NCBI GenBank assembly: GCA_033220425.1
Contig: CM065649.1
Span: 2,418,001-2,482,000 of the forward strand
Reading direction: 5' to 3'
Source of the DNA: Lepraria neglecta
Lineage: Eukaryota > Ascomycota > Lecanoromycetes > Lecanorales > Stereocaulaceae
Length of the DNA stretch: 64,000 nucleotides
The notes under the pieces are model-generated. The model did no database searches. It had not been told where the DNA came from and saw nothing but the letters and a program-made list of their open reading frames with translations. Of this stretch, positions 51,520-61,949 are shown in pieces. Position numbers and translations under genes: made by a program. Each line of letters opens with the position of its first letter. Position 1 is the first letter of the stretch.

Positions 51520-53281
51520 ATGGCTTCAATTGTGAATGCCAGCTTTGCGTCGCCGCTTGCTGATGCAAGCTATCCTACTCTTTCAGATGGGGGATTCCTT
51601 TCGCGCGTTTACAATGATGTGAACGGACTTAGTGTATTTGTTACGTTTCTCTTCATGCTCGTTGCATATGATCAATGTGAGCACTACTGAGCCAATGGCT
51701 TGCTACTCAATTCGCTGATATGGTACACAGTCATGTATGTCTGGAACAAAGGATCAATCGTCGGCCCAGCATGGAAAATGCCATTCATTGGCCCTTTTCT
51801 ACAATCTATGAACCCGAAGATGGACGAGTACCAGGCGAAATGGGCGAGTGGCGAGTTGAGCTGCGTTTCAGTGTTCCACAAGTATGAACAGACTTTCCCT
51901 AGCTCTGGGTGCAATGGCTAACAGATTTGGGTCAGATTCGTGGTCATTGCCTCCTCACGCGACATGGCTCGCAAAGTCTTCAATTCCCCAATGTTCGTCA
52001 AGCCATGCGTGGTAGATGTCGCATACAAGCTGCTTCGCCCCACGAATTGGGTCTTCCTCGACGGAAAAGCTCATATCGACTACCGCAAGGGTTTGAATGC
52101 TCTATTCACTCGTCAGGCGCTGGATACCTATCTACCAGGTCAAGAAGAGGTCTACGACAAATATTTCGCCGAGTTTCTGGAGATATCGAAGCAAGGCGAC
52201 CAAGAGAAAGGGAAACCCTTCATGACCGTTTTCCGAGAGCTCATGTGTGCGGTATCCTGCCGAACATTCGTGGGCCACTACATATCTGAAGCAGCAGTCA
52301 AGAAAGTCGCAGATGACTACTGGATGATAACAGCAGCGCTCGAACTCGTCAATTTCCCCATCATCATTCCATTTACAAAGACTTGGTACGGCAAGAAGGC
52401 TGCGGACATGGTTCTGGAGGAGTTCACTAAGTGCGCCACGAAGAGCAAAGCCCGCATGGCCGTTGGTGGCGACATAACCTGCATTATGGACGCTTGGGTA
52501 AAATCGATGCAAGACTCCGCCAAATACAACGAGAAGATTGCCAAAGGCTTGCCAGTAGACCCATCCGAAAAGCCTACCACCCTCATCCGCGACTTCACTG
52601 ATTTCGAAATCTCCCAAACAATCTTCACATTCCTCTTCGCCTCCCAAGACGCCACCAGCAGCGCCTGCACATGGCTCTACCAGCTCATGGCCGATAGACC
52701 CGAGATACTCGACCGTGTACGAGCCGAAAACCTCGCAGCTCGTGACGGCGATAAGAACGTACGCTTCAGCATGGATCTCCTCGAAAACCTTCCTTACACT
52801 CGCGCAGTCGTAAAAGAAACTCTCCGCTACCGACCCCCAGTCATAATGGTTCCATACGTCGTGAAGAAGCCTTTCCCAGTCACAGACACCTACACAGCCC
52901 CCAAGGGAGCTATGATAGTACCTTCATGCTATCCTGCGTTGCACGACCCAGAAGTATATCCTAATCCAGATTATTATGATCCAGAACGCTGGGTTACCGG
53001 TGATGCGGAGAGCAAGAGCAAAAATTGGCTCGTGTTTGGAACAGGCCCGCATTATTGTTTGGGACAGACGTATGCGCAGATGAATCTGATTGGCATGATT
53101 GGGAAGGCGAGTATGTTTATGGATTGGAAGCATATTGCTACGCCCAAGAGCGAAGATATTGAGGTTTTTGCTACTATTTTCCCGCAGGTAAGATGACCTC
53201 AACCCTGACTGCATGATCCCAATGCTAATACATGCTTCTGCACAGGACCACTGCCCTCTAATCTTCTCGGAGCGACTATAA
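51520..53281 (+). CDS. erg5: Sterol C-22 desaturase Erg5 (CYP61)
   Basis: Cytochrome P450 that introduces the C-22 double bond late in ergosterol synthesis in the ER. Four exons: 51520-51676, 51731-51881, 51936-53187, 53246-53281, totalling 1596 nt or 531 aa. One N-terminal membrane helix (VFVTFLFMLVAYDQF) spans intron 1. PAWKMPFIGPFLQSMNPK and WVFLDGKAHIDYRKGLNALF are CYP61 hallmarks. The I-helix reads FLFASQDATSSACTW, the K-helix has ETLR, PERW follows, and the heme loop is FGTGPHYCLG with Cys about 477. The last exon of only 36 nt encodes DHCPLIFSERL. All key residues are present, so it should be functional. Confidence 0.95.
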
Positions 53282-53562
53282 CGATGACCAGATTCGCTGT
53301 TCCCGCCTTTCCCAGCATATCATACCGTTGTAATTAGATCTTCGTCTTTTCGTGTTTCAAGACCCTAGATATCTTTCGTGGGCTGGCTTCTTGCTTCATG
53401 AGCGGATTGCGGGCGTTCAAGCATAATAATCATAATTGTCGAATAGTCCAAAAAGCATGCGAATAACAGCATTTCATGCACTCAATTCATCTCATCACGG
53501 CTCGAGCTCTTTGCCTCTGCTCCCCTTTCTCTCCGAATTCTTCCTGTTATTTATGACCGCCT

Positions 53563-54288
53563 TCATCGTTCAACCGCTCCTCCCTTCCCCTCCCACTCCA
53601 TCCAACCGCCCTTCATATCCCCCACCCGTATACCTGCCCACTCCCTAGCCATCCTAGCAGCAGCTCGACTCCGTACACCCGCTTTACAGTAAAAGACCAC
53701 CTCTTCTACACCCTCCCCTTCCCGTTCGCCTCCACCAGCAGCCTCGTTGTTTACTTGCATGCTATCGACTTTAGAGTCATTATCAGAATTGAGTCCGGAG
53801 TTTGCTTCCCGCTCTTTCATCTTGGGGGAGTATGGAGATTCTGATGACGCTGTAGATGGAGATGGGGAGGACGAAGGGGTGGATGTTGGAGGGCGGGGCT
53901 TTTCGAAGCCAAAGCGGTCGAAGAAGTCATCGTTGCTTAGATAGAACGCATCAGGATTACTGGTCAATGGCATCGAATAAGCTCCTGGTATCCGTCCGCT
54001 TTGCTGTAGTTCGGCGGGCTCGCGGACATCGATTATTATTCGCTTTGGAGAGGGGTGCGAGGATAGGGTACGGATTTCTTCGAATTTGTAGGGACGTGGG
54101 GTTGGTGGTTCAGTGCTATATGTTCTCCTTTGCTGTTGGCATTGGAAGAGGGGGAGGGGCGTAGTTGGCGGGATGGGTGGTGGAGATGGAGAGAGCGGCG
54201 GGGGCGATGGGAGGGTTTGAGCGCAGCGGCACGGAGGCAGGTGGTTCTTACAAGGAAGCAAATGGGGTGCGGTATCGCCATTCTGCAT
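53563..54288 (-). CDS. Rhodanese-domain sulfurtransferase, probably mitochondrial
   Basis: Single-exon gene of 241 aa, related to yeast Rdl1/Rdl2-type thiosulfate sulfurtransferases. The N-terminus is Pro/Ser/Arg-rich and ends in QQQRRTYSTEPP, typical of a mitochondrial presequence and cleavage region. The rhodanese fold starts YKFEEIRTLSS, then IIIDVREPAELQQSGRIPGAYSMPL, and ends with the active-site loop VVFYCKAGVRSRAA (catalytic Cys) and GWMEWEGKGG. Between them is an insertion of about 55 residues rich in Pro, Ser, Glu and Gly that is longer than usual and probably a surface loop. The chosen start is the first in-frame ATG (54288). An upstream exon cannot be excluded. Confidence 0.85.
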   Translation of the reverse strand: MQNGDTAPHLLPCKNHLPPCRCAQTLPSPPPLSPSPPPIPPTTPLPLFQCQQQRRTYSTEPPTPRPYKFEEIRTLSSHPSPKRIIIDVREPAELQQSGRIPGAYSMPLTSNPDAFYLSNDDFFDRFGFEKPRPPTSTPSSSPSPSTASSESPYSPKMKEREANSGLNSDNDSKVDSMQVNNEAAGGGEREGEGVEEVVFYCKAGVRSRAAARMAREWAGIRVGDMKGGWMEWEGKGGAVER

Positions 54289-55099
54289 ATAGAGAGGTTC
54301 CTGGTAAAAGCTGAGGAGTATAGTCAATGATGGTCGAGATATGAGGTCAACGGGACAATTAGGGCTACGGTCTCGGCAGCCCTAATGCGCCTGCCAAGTC
54401 GTCCACCTATTTACGGCCGGGTCTACCTGACCAGTCACCATGACCTTGACTGAAATAAGATGTGTGGCTCGGTGTGGGGAGGGTGTTCATGGAACAACTC
54501 CACAGAGAGTTGACAAAATCAGGCTAATATCCATCATTGGAGAGTCTACTATTCTACAGAAAGCCGTTTGCGAACGAATATGTTAGCTGCAAAGAGGACC
54601 ACATTGACTCTTGTAGCATCGAGCGTGTGTCGCACCACCCGCTCGTCAAAGCAGTCCTTCACTACACGATTCGATTAGAAACCAGTCTGAAGCTACTTGA
54701 ATACGCAGCGCCCTTACTGGGCTGCGTGAAGACTATGCGCAGGATGAGCAAAAGCAACGCATGTGTTTTGGACTTTATCGTTCCATGGCCCAGGGAATAG
54801 CCATACTGAGCTATACGTATTCCCGATGCCCAACGTGACAGTGTGTGAAAGATGCTGCATGATTGGTCGTGATGCGATTCGTTTGGCAATAATGTCTGCA
54901 TTGGGACACTGCGCTCCAAGCTCCCAGCGCTTGAGAATCATTCCGCTAACTTAGAAACAGGCAGCGTTGAGGTACGCAAGAATTGGTAGGTCGCGATGTT
55001 TCGTGCCGGGGCTAATTCCATTATTTATTCCTTCAGGATTCGGTTGGATTACGTGTTTCCGATGGAGGTGTTCTTCTCGTGACCGGTTTACTCTAGTTC
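54289..55099. other. Intergenic region between the rhodanese and the first decayed gene
   Basis: About 800 bases without a supportable gene or repeat. Confidence 0.4.
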
Positions 55100-57271
55100 T
55101 GCTCTACGTTGTCTATATGTATTCACAATGGTCAACAGAGTCAATATGTCGAGCCTCCGTGGAATGGCGAGCATGTTATATTTCATTCTCCGCACAACCG
55201 CTGCTCCTTACGAGACCCAGAGCTCTGCTGTCTCTACTGATTCAGGAGCCCAGGGATATAGCAGTCACTTCGCCAACGCGTTGGTGGACTGCTCAAGCTG
55301 TAAGCTTGACGAACTCCCGTCGACGGCCGTGCTAAGAATTATACGCTGTAGTCTCTGCAGCTTTGACCACTGCTACAAAAGCAAGTAGTACTCAAACCTA
55401 GCACGCTGGTAGCAACTCAGCCCCAGTCTCCCACTTTTGTATCATTTGAGGAGTATTGGCGTGCGGTTTGGGATGAGCAGCCCGCCGATTCTATGGACTC
55501 GTTTCCCAACAATTACGATCCCGAAGAAGATACCAGCGAGCACGATGGCCCAATTCCTTACTTATATGGTCTCAACGAGAGCGCAAAAAGTTACTGTCTG
55601 TCGCTCGAAAAGGCAAGCTAGAGTAGCTGGGCTGCGACTGCTTCGACTATCATGGCATCATACGCTGATATCGTCACCGGGCCACTATGGAGTCCTGTAG
55701 TTACGCCACCATGCTGCGACACATGCTGCAACATAGGAGTTTCTGCTGCCCAATTACTTTATTGGCCCACTCCAGCACCGGTCCCGGCTGTTACGAGAGT
55801 CGTTGGATCAGATGGATTCACCTTGTGAGTCTAGAATTCCATTTCCAAAGCGTCTGGCTGATGATTTTCAGTACTTCTCCCTCCGTCTACTTGGTCTATC
55901 GGGGTATCTCCGCCTATGGGCAGTGTGGGAATATAGGCCCCACTTTTGCCAGCTTGACTAGAGCTTACGCCCAATCCGAAATATTGAGTTCTCCAACAGA
56001 CGGCGCTTTTCCAGAGACCATCAACTATGCCGATCTCTTCTCCAATTGCACCACGCGAGCGGCAAGTTACACCGGCTCCTACCTAAACTGTGCGACTAAC
56101 CCCAGCGTTCAAACGGGATCTGCTTGCCACTCTCAAATCAGCTCCGTGGATGCTATACAGTTGTTCGATCAACAACACTGTTACCCTGTATTTGTGTTGC
56201 CAGGTGGACTCCAAGCAGCCGACCCAGCTTGGAGTACGTGTGATAGTACCCAGCAAGGAGGCTTTCAACCTGGAGTTTTCGATCGCTCACGTGAATTGGT
56301 AGCGGCCAATGGGTTAGCTCCAGACCCTTCTGCCGCAGGTAGTGCTACTCCAGCATCTTCTATTAGACCACCATTGCCGCCCAAGATCGCACCTCCAAGC
56401 TTACCAACGTCAGCCACTGGAACAAGAAAAGGGCTACCGACTGCAAATCCACTGCAATTGGTGCCGCCAGGTGATCCTCCAATCGCTGATTCGGCTTCTG
56501 GGCAAGGATAGAATATTGACCCCACAGACTCGTCAGATCCTTCAATCGCGGATTCGTCTTCTGGCCAAGAACAGAATAGCGACCCTATAGACCCAGGTCC
56601 TTCTCCTGCTGGTCCAGGATCCGGCCAAGAGCAAAACAGCGACCCTACAGCTCCGTCAGATCCTTCATTCGCGGTACCTGTCCGTGGAAAACAAACTTTA
56701 TCGGGCACTGTTATCAATCCAAGCTCCGTTGTTATAGCAGGATCAACAATTGAAGCCGGTGCATCAGCGGTACAAAGTCAGGGCCATCAACTATTCATTG
56801 ATACCGCAGCTTCGGGTATAGTAGTTAATGGAACATCAACAATACCACTGCCCGCTGACGCGCCGGTATCAATGAATACTGTCGCAGGCCCTACAAACCC
56901 CACCACTGAAGCTCCGGATGAAAGTCGTCATCGCAGGTACAACTCTCCATGCTGGTCAACCAGCAATCACAGTTTCGGGAACGCCGGTAACGCTTGAAAG
57001 CTCTGGACTCATTGTTGGGACGTCAACGATGCCAATTCAGGATAGCAGCGGCTCAGCTCTGACACATGGTGTTGGAGGCTTGATTTACTCTGGGATGAAT
57101 GGAGGTATAGCTGCGACTTCTTCGAGGGGATTAGCGGGATCGAATACGGGTGCTGCTAGCGGTCTGCAAGTATTTCAAGGAGCTGGGAGTAGGGCCAGAA
57201 CCAGATGGAGCGTTTTGGTAGCACCATTTATCGCGATTCTACTCACACTACTTCGGTATATTTCTATCTAG
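55100..57271 (+). pseudogene. Decayed GPI-anchored-type cell-surface protein gene
   Basis: Remnant of a large fungal secreted protein. Recognisable parts in order: a Cys-rich N-terminal part (FANALVDCSSCKLDELP, near 55270), WSPVVTPPCCDTCC (55700) and YWPTPAP. SDGFT and TSPSVYLVY are joined by a normal 47-nt intron. A Pro/Ser region with three SGQEQNSDP-like units follows (56500-56650). A C-terminal module contains IAGTTLHAGQPAITVSGTPVTL, and a hydrophobic end after a basic stretch (LVAPFIAILLTLLRY) resembles a GPI-attachment signal. The frame is interrupted: a shift near 55385, TAG at about 55619, TAG at 56509 where the repeat units have CAG, and a shift between about 56880 and 56925. The start is not determined. 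Unrecognised introns could explain one of these but not all. Confidence 0.7.
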
Positions 57272-57559
57272 GAATCTACAGTCTGGATATCTATGCTATT
57301 TAGGGAAGGGGATTATGGCAGGAGCATGTAAATAGGGACTCTTTGCCCAATTCCTCCTTCACTAATAGTCTACCGTTTTCAGAACTCGTACATGTGGTAT
57401 CTTACCAAACTTTCTCATATTTGACCCTATGCTCAATTGGGAGCTAGCTTTGAAAATTCTTAGCACTTCTATCGAAATCTCAAATCCCTTCCACGCATTT
57501 ACACGCAATTTGCACTTGCTTTGTACCGCTCCGACCTCGATTTCTCTCTTAACAGCGTG
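57272..57559. other. Short spacer between two decayed genes
   Basis: About 290 bases without a feature of its own. Confidence 0.4.
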
Positions 57560-58768
57560 CACGATGAAAAGGGAACGAGCGAACGAGCAGGCTGAATCGG
57601 CGGAACCAGATCTGCAGCAGCCAGTTTCAACGATCAAGTCCTGCGCAAATTGCAGAACGCAATTGCGGCTAATCCGGAAAACGACTTGCTCTCCCTCTTT
57701 CCCAAGGAGTATTCAGAACGTCTTGCTAAAAGAAAAGAACAAGAAATCAGTGAGTACCTATGCTTACGTCGTGTACTTCTTTGACTAAGAAGCGCCAGAC
57801 GTGAACGATACCCCATCTGTTAACACGATGACTGTCCCACCAGAGAAAGATCCCACAATCTGCAGCATTACCAGCCATTTGGCAGGTGCTATAAGCACCA
57901 CAACAGTAATCCATAAATTATCAAACTCAGTCCAAGATCTTCTCGAAAGCCCCTTCCTAGACATCAAAGAGACATAGTCCTAAACGTTGTCGACTAGACA
58001 TCCGCAAAACGATCGAGAACAGCGAAGTCATCTGGCCATTCCCATGGCGATGCGGTTGTCAAGTGCAGTGCAACCGTAATCGCCAAGATCGTTTCCAAAT
58101 CCAGAGGACTGCTCAGAATATACCAGCATGCAATATTTTGAACACTGTAAACCGGAACTGCTGGCACCAAGGACGCTGGGCTTGGTGAATTCCAACGGAA
58201 CGTCCTACAACTTCACGACCTTCGTTCCTGGCGTGACCCTCAACCGAATATAGTCGCAGCTATCTAAAGAGCAAAACTTTCTCCATCAGCGACCAACTCA
58301 AAGAAGTGCCACTCAATCTACGAGCATTGAGTGTACCTGACGATTTCGTCCTTGGGGGTGTATGCGGTGCAGGATGCAAGGATACTAGACGCCACACTCG
58401 GATCTCTCAAGAACCCATCAGCACCACTGCAGGCTTCGAGGACGCGTTTTGGGGGCTCGGTGTATATCACCCTACTGCGCAGCCTTGAACCTAGTGATGT
58501 GGCTGAAATCGTTTTCTCGCACAGAGACCTGAGACCTGAGAATATTCTCGTACAACCTGATCAGCATGGTCATTTCACCATCTGTGGGATCATTGATTGG
58601 GAGAAGAGCGGATTTTGTCTAGCCTACTTTGAATGTGCCAAGGTGACGAGTAATCTGTCGACTTCAGAGGAAGATGACTGGTATTTGTATCTGCCGCCGT
58701 ACGCATCGCCCACTAAATACCCTTTGCTGTGGCTGCTTGATCGGCTCTGGGATGTTCATGTAGCTTGA
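57560..58768 (+). pseudogene. Decayed aminoglycoside-phosphotransferase-like kinase gene
   Basis: Remnant of a fungal phosphotransferase-family (APH/choline-kinase fold) gene. Pieces in order but in different frames: QVLRKLQNAIAANPENDLLSLFPKEY (near 57640-57720), an intron-like gap, NDTPSVNT (57800), SNSVQDLL, IRKTIENSEVIWPFPWRCG (about 58000-58060), EHCKPELLAPRTLGLVNSNG (about 58140), VPLNLRALSVPDDFVLGGV (58310) and the catalytic region HRDLRPENILV with GIIDWE (58520-58605). It ends WLLDRLWDVHVA. The usual catalytic HGD is HRD here. A TAG at about 58251 and several frame changes show it is not translatable as one protein. Substrates of such fungal kinases are mostly unknown. Confidence 0.75.
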
Positions 58769-59173
58769 AGCACACGACCACCTTAAGTTGTTTAGGATGA
58801 GGTAGGTCTATGTAGATTTCTACCTTCTAAATCTTGATACCATTTCTATAGCGATAATACCCTCATGCTATCTTTCATATCTACTTCTTTATGCTGAGCT
58901 TTTCGCTACACCCTGTCTGATGGGAATGTCGTGAACTCGGTCTCTCTTTCGAACGTGTGACTCAAAGTCTATTGAGAGGACTCATCACATGTCTTCTATA
59001 GCATTATTAGGTCTCGCTTTATGGTCCAGTGTTTTCGTAAGAAAGAAGGTTGTTATTGTCACACGGCTTTTTCGCCCTGGACATCGGGCTCGAAGCCATC
59101 TGTGTAGATAGGTAGAGGCGATTGTACAATGTCACTTAGCAAAGGATAGCTGCTGAAAGACAATTCCAAATCT
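58769..59173. other. Convergent spacer between two decayed genes
   Basis: About 400 bases with no feature recognised. Confidence 0.4.
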
Positions 59174-61021
59174 TCAAGCTAGTAGGACTTTGCAACCATC
59201 TGCATTCGAAAGAGTAAGAGTCAGATGTTGCCGCTCCGTGCCAGGCTCTTCCCAAATCTCTCCCGGAGCAAGCTCGATTTTTGGAAAGGCCTGGACTATT
59301 CTCGCAATCCCGTATGAAGCAAGCATAAGCCCAAAGTCCTCTAGCGCCCATGCATCAGCTTTTTCCATAATCATCTAGGAGGCGACAGTGTAACTTACTG
59401 CCTAGGCAAACCCGTGGACCTCCATTAAAAGGTAAAAGGCAAATAACCCCACTTGAGGTCAGCGAGCTCGGAACCTTCCCATCTTTCTGGTCGGAAGCTG
59501 CCGGCATCGGGGCCGTATATATCTTTGCGCCGTTGCATGTGGTATACTGAGTACGCGACAGGCATTCCTGGTCGAATCAAGATTGGAGATCGGCCGTCTG
59601 GGCCGCCGCCTAGAGGGAGAGTAGTTGCTTGCTTGCAGAAACGGGTGTTGATTGGCACTGGCGGATAGAGTCGAAGTACTATTTCTTTTTTAGCATGGGA
59701 TGGGGATGAGTCGCCCGATTCACTTACTTTCTTTGAGTATCATCTGGAGGTAGGGCATGCGCTGGATATATGCTCTAGTAATATCCTTGTCCTGTCCAAG
59801 GACAGACTCGACCTCGCTCCGGAGTTTCTTGAGCACATTTGGGTGTCTCACAAGAAGACGGCTAAAGAGCTGGTATTAGCTATGACCCAGATAGTAGAGT
59901 ATATAGGCTCACAAGGCGTAGGACATCGTCGCAGCTGTGGTATCTCGACCTGCAATAAGAACATTGATAACCTGATCTCGAACAAGACGTATGTCTTGAT
60001 GATGCTCGCTGTAGAGATCATTGATGAACGTATATTTATCCGATGTCTTCGTGCTGTCACGGTCTTGTTGCAAGGCATCTCTCACAAATTGCTCCGTATA
60101 TGACTTGACTGTCTTGCAAGCTGCAAAAAACCCTCTGGGAGCATACAAGAAATATAGGTCACCAAGTCTGACCCGTGTGGCAGTGACTAATGAGGCCTTA
60201 TTGAAGGATTTCGAAAACAGGTCGCCTATCTCATGGTTGAAGCTCTCGACAGACTGACCGAGTATCATGGCTATTGTCGTATTAAGTGTCAAGCGATAAA
60301 AGTGCGGCTGAAGGTCTACGATACCGCGAGAATCACTGAGGGAGCCGACCAGGTTCTCCACGTGCTCTCGAAACCTTCGAGATTTTGATATTGCATGCGT
60401 ACAAATTGACGCCGAAGAAGCTCTCGAGAATGTTTCCAGGCAGGACCGTCTTGAGTGAAGATGCCTTCATTGATCATGGCCGACATGGCTAGATTTCGGG
60501 GTCCAAGATGGAAGTCTGGCATTGCGGTGAGGTCAGACATTTTCATGTAATGAAAACTGGCTGCGTAAAAACAGTGAACCTTAGTGACGTATCTTCAAAG
60601 CGAGTGGACAAGACCGCTTCTATGTTGTCAGGATCCATCGTTGCATACCCAGTGCCGCCGAGTATAGTAAGCTCGACAGTCGGTCCCAAGAACCCCAGTA
60701 ATCTGTAAAGAGGGAAAGCAACTTCTTTTGCCGTCCGGCTCTAAAACCTCGTTTGACAACATCCAATGCAAGAGGCCATTTGTACGCAAGCACAGATGTT
60801 GGCGGCTTGCACCCGTTCTGTTTTCCGAATTCGGTCTCGTTCTGGAGAAGACGTGTCAGTGCCCTGTGGAAATCTGACACATCGTAGATTCATACCCGAT
60901 ACTTCGTAGCCTTGAGGACATATCTATATATACAAAACAAGACGAAAGCAAGAGCGAAGAACAGCCGTATAGATGTCAGTCCAGAGAACAAATCTTGCTC
61001 AGGGAGCGCGTTGTGAGCCAT
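59174..61021 (-). pseudogene. Decayed cytochrome P450, CYP52-like
   Basis: Remnant of a membrane-bound fungal P450 resembling the CYP52 group (alkane/fatty-acid hydroxylases). It starts at 61021 with MAHNALPEQDLF, then a membrane anchor (IRLFFALAFVLFCIYRYVL). A 54-nt intron (60842-60895) leads to GCKPPTSVLAYKWPLALDV. Later parts are GIFTQDGPAWKHSRELLRRQF, the I-helix LIAGRDTTAATM, RLYPPVPINTRF, FRPERWEG and the heme region (GGPRVCLG in another frame). A last intron precedes DFGLMLASYGIARIVQAFP. Damage: a one-base shift near 60706, an expected donor reading AT instead of GT at 60592, a one-base shift near 60386, and a 7-bp tandem duplication at 59426-59439 just before the heme loop. Confidence 0.85.
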
Positions 61022-61949
61022 GCCTCTTGACTTTGGCTAACGACTCTTCGAGGCGTTGGTGTAAGAAGAGGACGTTCGTGGATTTGGGACGAAAGCATGA
61101 GTGGCTCGGGGGGAGAAAATGATTGGTTACATGCAGCCAGGCACCACCGCGTGCGTGTCAGCCGGTCGATCCTTAGCTCGATCAAACCCTGCCTGCCTGC
61201 AGGAAAAATGTGCAGACATCCGGGCCGGGCGCCTCGAAATAGGCGTGGTTCCGGGGGGGTCTTTTCTAGCGTGTCAATAGCGTGAGTCTTGGGAGCTCGG
61301 GGGCACACGACACCGAGGACTAACAGCGGCCTCAGCCCAATTACAAAATTCTACCTAAACTCAGTGGTTTCAGCCAACGCCATTGTCGAAAAATTTCAGT
61401 ATGAAGGGTGTAATGAAGAGATCACCACGTAAAACACACGTTTCATGTTGCAAGTGTCACTCGCAAATGCTAGATTGATAGTGCAGATGTTTTGTGACAC
61501 AGCAGTGACGCCCGGAACCGATTGAGGAAGGCGCCTACCGTGAAGACCAATGACCTTGAGACCATGGCATACTTTCCATCTCGAAGGATTTAATCCTAGC
61601 TTCGCCCCAATGGATTTGGATCATTATACGAATAACAGCCAGTGCTGATTCGTTGTACTTGCCAAGAGGCCTCGCAGCACCTAAAAATATCTATTCGAAG
61701 AGGACTTGACTGAGCCGCGAATTTGACCACCCGAAGAACCGCGTTTCATAACGTGCTACTCATGACAAGGAGCTAAGCTTATAGACCCCGCATCCCAATG
61801 GCCAAGCGCAGAAGGTGGGGCTCCTCCGGCCTCATATTTACCGTCTTGCGCTCTAATCCTTTATCTATCGATCTCTCCTTTGAGGGCAATGGCAACAAAT
61901 CTCAACAGTCCAATGTACTTGCTCTGGCCAGGGGCAAAATTATTGTCTT
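61022..61949. promoter_or_regulatory. Divergent region between the P450 pseudogene and the NLR gene
   Basis: About 930 bases containing the NLR promoter and the former P450 promoter. No repeat or RNA gene was recognised. Confidence 0.4.

Noticed and set aside
51520-61021. Secondary-metabolite cluster suggested by P450, APH-like kinase and transporter genes
   Set aside because: There is no polyketide, peptide or terpene synthase in the window. One P450 is housekeeping CYP61, and the other P450 and the kinase are decayed.
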